From positions 62,001 through 126,000 of the forward strand of contig JACGCK010000088.1 of the NCBI GenBank assembly GCA_014925825.1: DNA of 64,000 nt, read 5' to 3'. A model generated the notes under the pieces. That model did no database searches. It saw only the letters and a program-made list of their open reading frames with translations, and was not told the DNA's origin. Each line of letters starts with the position of its first letter. Positions within the stretch are counted from its first letter, which is position 1. Below, in pieces: positions 58,068 through 64,000 of the stretch. The translations under genes and the position numbers were made by a program. This DNA comes from Pholiota molesta. Lineage: Eukaryota; Basidiomycota; Agaricomycetes; Agaricales; Strophariaceae.

Positions 58068-60434
58068 ATGTCTACGGATATCCCCAAGTCCCTTGGCGCC
58101 CTACTTTTTGGCGGTCTCTTTTCATCTCTGTCCGTTTTCTTCCCGTTTCTCCGAGATCCATGGGGAGATAGCATGCTAATAGGGCGCGTTCGAACGATAG
58201 ATTAACTGGCCTGGTAGTCATTCAAGTTGTGTTGTACCTCAAGGTTTACCCCCGCGATTCGAATCGCCTAAAGTCACTCGTACGTCCAGTTCTTCGTTCT
58301 ACCTCTCCTATTTTCGATATGCGCCCCATGCGCGCTTGTATCGCCTCTTTATCATCCTGTATTGGCACTCATTAACGATCTGCAGGTTCTATCAATATTG
58401 CTCCTTGATTTATTCCACACCGGTTTCATTTGGGCTGCGCTCTGGAGTTATTTCGTGGAGAATCCTGGATCGGCTACAGGTGTCGATACCATTCACTGGT
58501 GCGCCCTACTTCTTTGTCGTCTTTGATGTCTCGAGATTCAATAACTTCTATTCCCCATCCATTTATGAATGATAGGAATATCGCGGTGCGTTTCTTCCTC
58601 GTCACTTTTCCGGCTCAATCAGCTGATTACATCTGAAATATTCAGCTTACGGTTGTCATAACGGTAAGCTTCCTTTCTAGGGTTTCGAAAAAAGGCTGAA
58701 GGGAGAACTCGCTATCTTAGGCAGTCCTTACATTCTTGGTTCATCTGTGAGTCATATCACCTTCTCTCAAAATGCCCGAAGGAGAAGACTGACTTACAAC
58801 CACGAAGATTCTTCGCGCATCGAATTTTCCTGCGTAAGTACTCGTAACCCGCCAAATCTGACTCGAACGCGGCTAATAGTATCACTGCCTCTCGTTTCGC
58901 CGCTCAGTAAGCAAAAAGAGCTACTATCTCGTAGCACCTATCGTACGCTCCTCGCTGATGTTTCCTATTGTACCGACTTACCATGAGTGTCTTGCAGGTG
59001 CTGCTTGCCGTTCTCCGTCTTGGTGCGTCGTTCCGTTCGCTACACTTCCGACCCCTGATCTGAACCATACATGCCCGCCGCCCCAGTCGCCGCCTCTGGT
59101 GAGTCATCTTCGTTTCCGTCGCATATTCTGCAGACTCGAAATAAATTTTGACCGCGCCATTAATCATCACTCTGAACTATCTGGATTTCCATTGTCACCA
59201 CTGATCTGTTGACCGAATATCGATGACTCTTTGGAATATAGCCTCTACCGCTGAGATGTACGTACCATCATGGCCACAGTCTACATCAATTCTAAGTCGT
59301 CTATTCAGGTTGCGCCTAAAGACATTCGCAGGATTCAGATCTGATTTCGGCGTAAGTCCCACTTGGTGTCTCACGATTCACGCGCATTGGAGATATTTTG
59401 AACGTATATCTAGTGGATATTCACCGCAGGCTTAGCGCTTTCATCCCTCATTGATATCCTCATCACCAGCTCCCTTTTCATTTTACTCCAAACAAACCGC
59501 ACCGAAGCCGCATCCCCTATGTACGTAGATATCTCTTCGTTGTCATCTTTTGAGACCAATAAGCTGATGCTGCTTTTTCCTTCGACGAATTGTTCTAGCG
59601 TAAACGCGGTGATAGACAGCTTGATGCGATATACATTTGAGACCGGTTTACTAACATGGTGCGTTTGAATTTGAATCGTCTGCCCGGATTTGCAGCCCAA
59701 GGTTCGCCCGTTCTCAACTAATCTTATCTTCTCAGTACTGGGACGGTGATATCCTTGATCTGCGTATGTATATTTGAACCCCCCATCAACGCGTAGAACT
59801 GTACACTCATCCATCTCTTTTTTTTTTTTTTTTTTTCCTTTTCGGCGTTGCTCGTGGATTCCGACATCAGTGGCTAGTGATGCCCACGAATCTTATCTTC
59901 ATGGGCTTGCATTTCGTGATTGGCAAGCGTAAGTAACCCTCTCGCCATCAGAGCACCAGATTAAGATGCTCACGACTAAACCCAGTCTACGCCAACTCAT
60001 TGCTCGTCACGTACGTCCCTCTGAAACATGAATTACAAAAGGGGTTCTTAGCAGATCACTAACAATCCCTTTCCCTCAAAGGCTGAATACGCGAGATGCA
60101 GTCCGTCGCGCTCGCTCTGAATCATCGAAGGAATTCAACGGCCCTGTCCACCTGGTCAATACACGCCGACCGCGTGTCGGCATGAACACTTCGGACGCAT
60201 CCCGGGTGAGTAGCCTCCTGCGAACCGCGCTCTTGTCATGGACATCGAAATCTGACCGTGTCTTATCGCATGATAACTAGCGCTCGGAAAGCCCAATGGA
60301 CTCCAAGGGCCAAATCATCGTACGCATTCCTCTGATATTTTGACCAAAGATTGTAGACTCTGACCAGAGCACGACTTCCGCAGACGCAGCTCGAAGTCAA
60401 TGTGGAGCGAACCGTAATTTACGAGGGAATGTGA
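58068..60434 (+). CDS. DUF6534 seven-helix membrane protein, copy 2
   Basis: Starts MSTDIPKSLGALLFGG at 58068. Ordered pieces: LVVIQVVLYLKVYPRDSNRL; VLSILLLDLFHTGFIWAALW; micro-exons 58646-58663 (18 nt), 58721-58746 and 58808-58833 (26 nt each; the last two joined read LTFLVHLFFAHRIFL); VLLAVLRLG; LALSSLIDILITSSLFILLQ; AVIDSLMRYTFETGLL; TVISLIC; MPTNLIFMGLHFVIGK; VYANSLLVTLNTRDAVRR; a Ser/Arg/Glu-rich tail ending VIYEGM at 60434. This is the usual DUF6534 order, including the YANSLL-TLNTR signature after helix 7. About 14 exons; not all junctions were checked. A T tract of about 20 lies in the intron at 59818. The protein probably sits in the plasma membrane; function unknown. Appears intact. 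Confidence 0.75.
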
Positions 60435-60773
60435 TATTCAAAAAATATCTTTCCGGTCAAGTTCGACTCTACCTACTCTGCGATGATTTCAAGCAAGCAA
60501 CCGCTCATCTATCTATGTATTTATCTGGCTTCTAATATCGTATTACATACCGTTATAACCGCTCGCGCTCATTCAAGTTCCAACACTTTGTACCCCCTGC
60601 AATCCTCACAAAAGACCATGATTAAAACTCTATGAGACATACATAGAAAGCAGAACAAATTAGAATTAAAACATGAACAGGCAAACGTGTATGGAAGGAA
60701 TCAAGAATACAAAGGGTTGGAGTATCTACAACACATAAAGGATCGTCAAGGCTGAAAGAACGACTCTATACAT

Positions 60774-63700
60774 CTACGTCTTCTTTTTCTTGCTCGATCT
60801 TTTCCCTGACGCCGTCTCAACAGGTGTAGGCGGACGCGACTCCTGCTTCTCAATCTTTTGCACCTCCTCAATCCCGCGTTTCTAAAAGACGCATCAGCAA
60901 CGGAACGAAAATTGGCACGGACGGGTTCGACGCACCTTTCCCTTGGTCGGCTTCAGCTTCGCCTCCTCCGACACACGCGTCTCCTCCTCCTTCTCAATCA
61001 TGCCCAGCAGCGTATTGCACCGCCGCTGCAGCTCCTGCGGCGAGCGGCTCTTGAAGAACCAGTCAAACCGGAACACAGGGAACTCCGTGATATCCTTCTT
61101 GATGCGCTCATACACGTCGTCCGCCTGCATCCCGTAGTGGCAGAGCCGCACGAGCAGGTACCTGTCCTCCTCCTCGGAGTACACCTTGCCCTTCGTCGTG
61201 GGGTAGTTGAGCTCGAGCTCCTGCATCGGGTAGCGCACGGAGCCGATCTTCTTGGACAGGAGGTGCTCGAGGTTCTCGCGCTTCGTGCGCTTCGCCTCGC
61301 CCTCCTCGATGCGCGTCTTGATGCGCGGGTACTCCGCGAGCGTCTTGGCTTTTTTGTGGAAGACCTTCAGGTACCGCTCGACCTCTTCTGGCGACTTGTC
61401 CTGGATCTCCGCCGCCAGAAGCTCAGGATCGGCATCCCTGGATGAGGTAGGAAGAGCAGTCAGCATTGCAAACTCGATTGTCAAGACGACGCGATATATC
61501 GCTCACCAGCCATACGTCTCCATCCCGCGAATCAGCTGCTGGAAGTCTCTGCGGCTCCAATCCGGGAAGCCCATCGTGATATAACGCTCCTTCCGATCCA
61601 TATCCTCGTCGTCCAGCGGTTCAGCTGTACAAGTACACAAAATCCGTTAGAAACGAGACAACGCCACGGATACAAGGCCAACGCACCGGTATCGATGAAC
61701 TCCTGCGCCGCGAGGCGCTCCTCCTCCAGCTTCTCGGGGGTGTCCTCTGGGCCTGCGGGCTCACGCGCGACCGCGGGGATTTCGTTCAGACGCTAGACGA
61801 AGATTTTTCGTCAGCATTTGCGCACACTAGCGCAGACATGGTCATTTGCACGTACCTTATGCACCGCAAGCTCCCGCTCCTGCAGCACCGCAAGTTCCGG
61901 AGGGAAGAACTGGAAGTCTTGACTGCAAACAATCAACCAACCATCAGTGTCCGCCCAGAATATGGAAAGCAGAAAAAGCACATACATGGCAATCTGCTTC
62001 GGCGCACGCGGCACCTTGGCCGCCTTCTCGACCTTCGACGGGCCCGCACGCAGCGTATCCTTAAAGTAATTATCGACCGAATAATTCGACTTGCGCTCCC
62101 GCTTCGACAGCGACAGCAGATTGAAGTTGAGCGTCTTTTTCTGCACGCAATTCGGGAAATGAGTATCGCGTCCGAATACGGAAAAGAAACGAGAAACGTA
62201 CCCCCGTCCGGAAGTCCTCGCCCTCCCACTGCTGCACGGACGCATCCGACTTGAAGTTGTTCAGGTCCTCGAGGTTGAGCCCCTCGTACTTGCTATTGAG
62301 CTTCATCGTGCGCTCCTCGCCGCGCGCAATGATAGCGTCGATATCCTCATTGATCACCAGCCTAACAGAAAAAAATTATTAGCCACCAACATCAACCAAA
62401 AAACGAAAACGGAACGCACTCCTCCGACGCATTGATGATCTTCTCCGCCCCATGCGTGATCATCTCCAGCAGCTCCTCCTTATTCGCCGCCGCCTTCGCC
62501 TGCTGCGTCCTTCCCTGCTGGATCACCAATTGATCCAACCTCAACTTCTGCGCCGCCCTTTCCAGCATCCGCTCCTCCACGCTGCCCTCCGTAATAAACC
62601 GGAAGACATACACCTGCTTCGTCTGCCCGATGCGGTGCGCGCGGTCCATAGCCTGCAGATCCGCCTGTGGGTTCCAGTCCGAGTCGTAGAGCACGACGAC
62701 GTCCGCGGTGGTGAGGTTGATGCCGAGCCCGCCCGCGCGCGTGGTGAGCAGGAAGATGAACTTCTCCGACCCGGGCTTGTTGTACTCGTCGATCGCCGTG
62801 ATCCGGTCCTCGTGCGCCGTGCTGCCGTCGATCCTACAATACTCTGTGCGAGGAGGGGAAGGTGAGTACACTGTAGTAGGCGGTGGAAGGAATGGGTTGA
62901 CGCACTGTATCCGCGGAACAAGCAGTAGTCCTCCAGGATATCCAGCACGCGGCTCATCTGGCTGAAGATGAGCACGCGCGAGCCCTTCTCCTTCATGCTC
63001 CCGAGCAGCTTGTCCAGGATGATCATCTTGCCCGAGTTCTGGATGAGGTGCTCGTCCGTGGTATACGGGGGCCCGGGCTCCGCGCCGTCGAACAGGTACG
63101 GGTGGCAGGTGACCTTGCGGAGCTGGACAACAAAGTCAGATATGGAGGAACATGAGTGGACGATGAGAACGCACCTGCATGACCATGTTCATCAGCCGCG
63201 TCTTGCCCTCCTTCTTGCCCGTGAGGCCGTTGACGGCGTCGATGTCCTTCTCGAGCACGGAGCGGTACCACTTCCGCTGCATATCCGTCAGCCCGACGTA
63301 GATGTTGATCTCCTTTTCTAAACATACCGTCAGAAACTGTACAGGAATCACACAGAAAACAACACGCACTTGGCAGCAGACTCTTCTCCACGTCCGCCTT
63401 GACGCGCCGCAGCAGGAACGGCCTCAGAATTTTATGCAGCGCCTCCACCACCTTCTTGCTCTTCTCCTCCTCCGCATCCGAGCCCGCCGCGTCCTTGTGC
63501 AAAAAGCTGTCCAGGTCCTTGTAATGCACGAAGATCTCCGGGCAGATAAAGTTCAGCAGCGAGAACAGCTCCTTCAGGTTGTTCTGCAGCGGCGTGCCCG
63601 TGATCAGCAGCCGCCCGCGCGACGAGAAGTCGCGCACGATCTGCGAGAGCATGCTGTCCACGTTCTTGATGCGGTGCGCCTCGTCGATGATAATGTACTC

Positions 63701-63985
63701 GAACGAGAACTTCTTCAGCGCGCCCTGCTCGATGAGGCACATCTCGTACGACGTGATGCACACGTCAAAGTCCTGCGGGATCAGCCGGCTCGCGATGATC
63801 TCCGCGCGCTCGTCCTTCGTGCCCGTCAGCGTGACGATGTTCACGTCGGGTGTCCAGGTCTGGAACTCGCGCGCCCAGTTTTGCAGCGTGGACTTGGGGA
63901 CGACGACGAGGTGCGGGCCGTTGGTGCCTTTGTAGTGCTTGAGGTAGGCGAGGAAGGAAATGGTTTGCAGTGTTTTGCCGAGGCC
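60774..63985 (-). CDS. ISWI: ISWI-type SNF2 chromatin remodeller, N-terminus outside window
   Basis: Exons on the minus strand: 63370-63985 (starts GLGKT, helicase motif I), 63175-63317, 62906-63122, 62420-62843, 62202-62361, 61986-62140, 61856-61922, 61687-61792, 61507-61624, 60936-61437, 60774-60881 (stop). Order: ATPase with [11 protein letters not shown] and [15 protein letters not shown]-terminal helicase lobe with [20 protein letters not shown] and [20 protein letters not shown]; then HAND (YFKDTLR), SANT ([20 protein letters not shown]) and SLIDE ([18 protein letters not shown]) and a basic KKKK tail. ISWI slides and spaces nucleosomes using ATP. The ATPase-HAND-SANT-SLIDE order separates it from CHD and SWI2. 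It appears intact and is the parent type of the relics at 31.5-33.3 kb. Confidence 0.92.
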
Positions 63986-64000
63986 CTGTGGGGAAAGACA

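Noticed and set aside
60858..61445. 195-residue plus-strand frame, and others at 61838-62254 and 62452-62865
   Set aside because: They lie antisense to ISWI exons with clear HAND, SANT, SLIDE and helicase motifs; their composition is Leu/Arg-biased as expected for shadows.
1..64000. CRISPR array, rRNA genes, complete biosynthetic cluster
   Set aside because: No regularly spaced repeats, no rRNA-like stretches and no adjacent set of biosynthetic enzymes were found.

Overview
The window looks like nuclear DNA of an Agaricomycete (mushroom or polypore type) basidiomycete. Almost every gene I could reconstruct is cut by many short GT-AG introns of about 50-70 nt, micro-exons occur, and the recognisable families are a fungal tetraspanin, DUF6534 and DUF1772 membrane proteins, an ISWI remodeller, a TET/JBP dioxygenase and a GEN1/XPG-like nuclease. 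I saw no rRNA, CRISPR array or bacterial-type operon. All product names come from reading translations by eye; nothing was searched.

Region 1 (1-20.3 kb) is a gene-family nursery. Six paralogues (called A-F here; F is frameshifted) encode small proteins with two copies of a 25-residue Gly/aromatic motif of the type (Y/F)F-x-G-A-x-x-F-x-I-x-x-G-x-F-R-T-I-x-G-N-S-Y. Each has a TATA box 25-65 bp before its ATG, and four share an upstream element about 300-350 bp before the ATG. A segment of about 3.1-3.5 kb carrying copy A was duplicated as copy E, and orphan 3' ends and an orphan upstream element mark lost copies. Inside E an exon-intron unit was duplicated again. This is the best candidate in the window for an undescribed system. 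The two-motif layout recalls the two pseudo-repeats of fungal beta-solenoid prion domains, but that is inference.

Region 2 (20.3-34.7 kb) mixes decay with two membrane-protein genes. It holds two relics of a fungal surface-protein family (21.3 and 24.4 kb), a DUF1772 gene (27.3-28.0 kb), a DUF6534 gene on the minus strand (28.4-30.4 kb), and two broken genomic copies of the C-terminal part of the ISWI gene (31.5-33.3 kb) embedded in a local triplicated repeat.

Region 3 (34.7-42.6 kb) has an intact tetraspanin gene with one unusual 808-bp intron, then a long gene-poor stretch with one unidentified broken coding relic and a tRNA-like Pol III promoter.

Region 4 (43-57.3 kb) is a nucleic-acid-enzyme island: an intact XPG/GEN1-like nuclease, a broken Ser/Pro-rich gene, a broken SMC1 fragment, a TET/JBP dioxygenase with all four signature residues, an intact tyrosine recombinase with R-H-R-W-Y residues, and a convergent SAP-domain gene. 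TET/JBP genes are known to be linked to mobile DNA in Agaricomycetes; here the neighbour is a tyrosine recombinase.

Region 5 (58-64 kb) has a second DUF6534 gene whose micro-exon structure matches the 28-kb copy, and the 3' three-quarters of an ISWI gene running off the right edge on the minus strand. That ISWI gene is the parent type of the relics 30 kb to the left.
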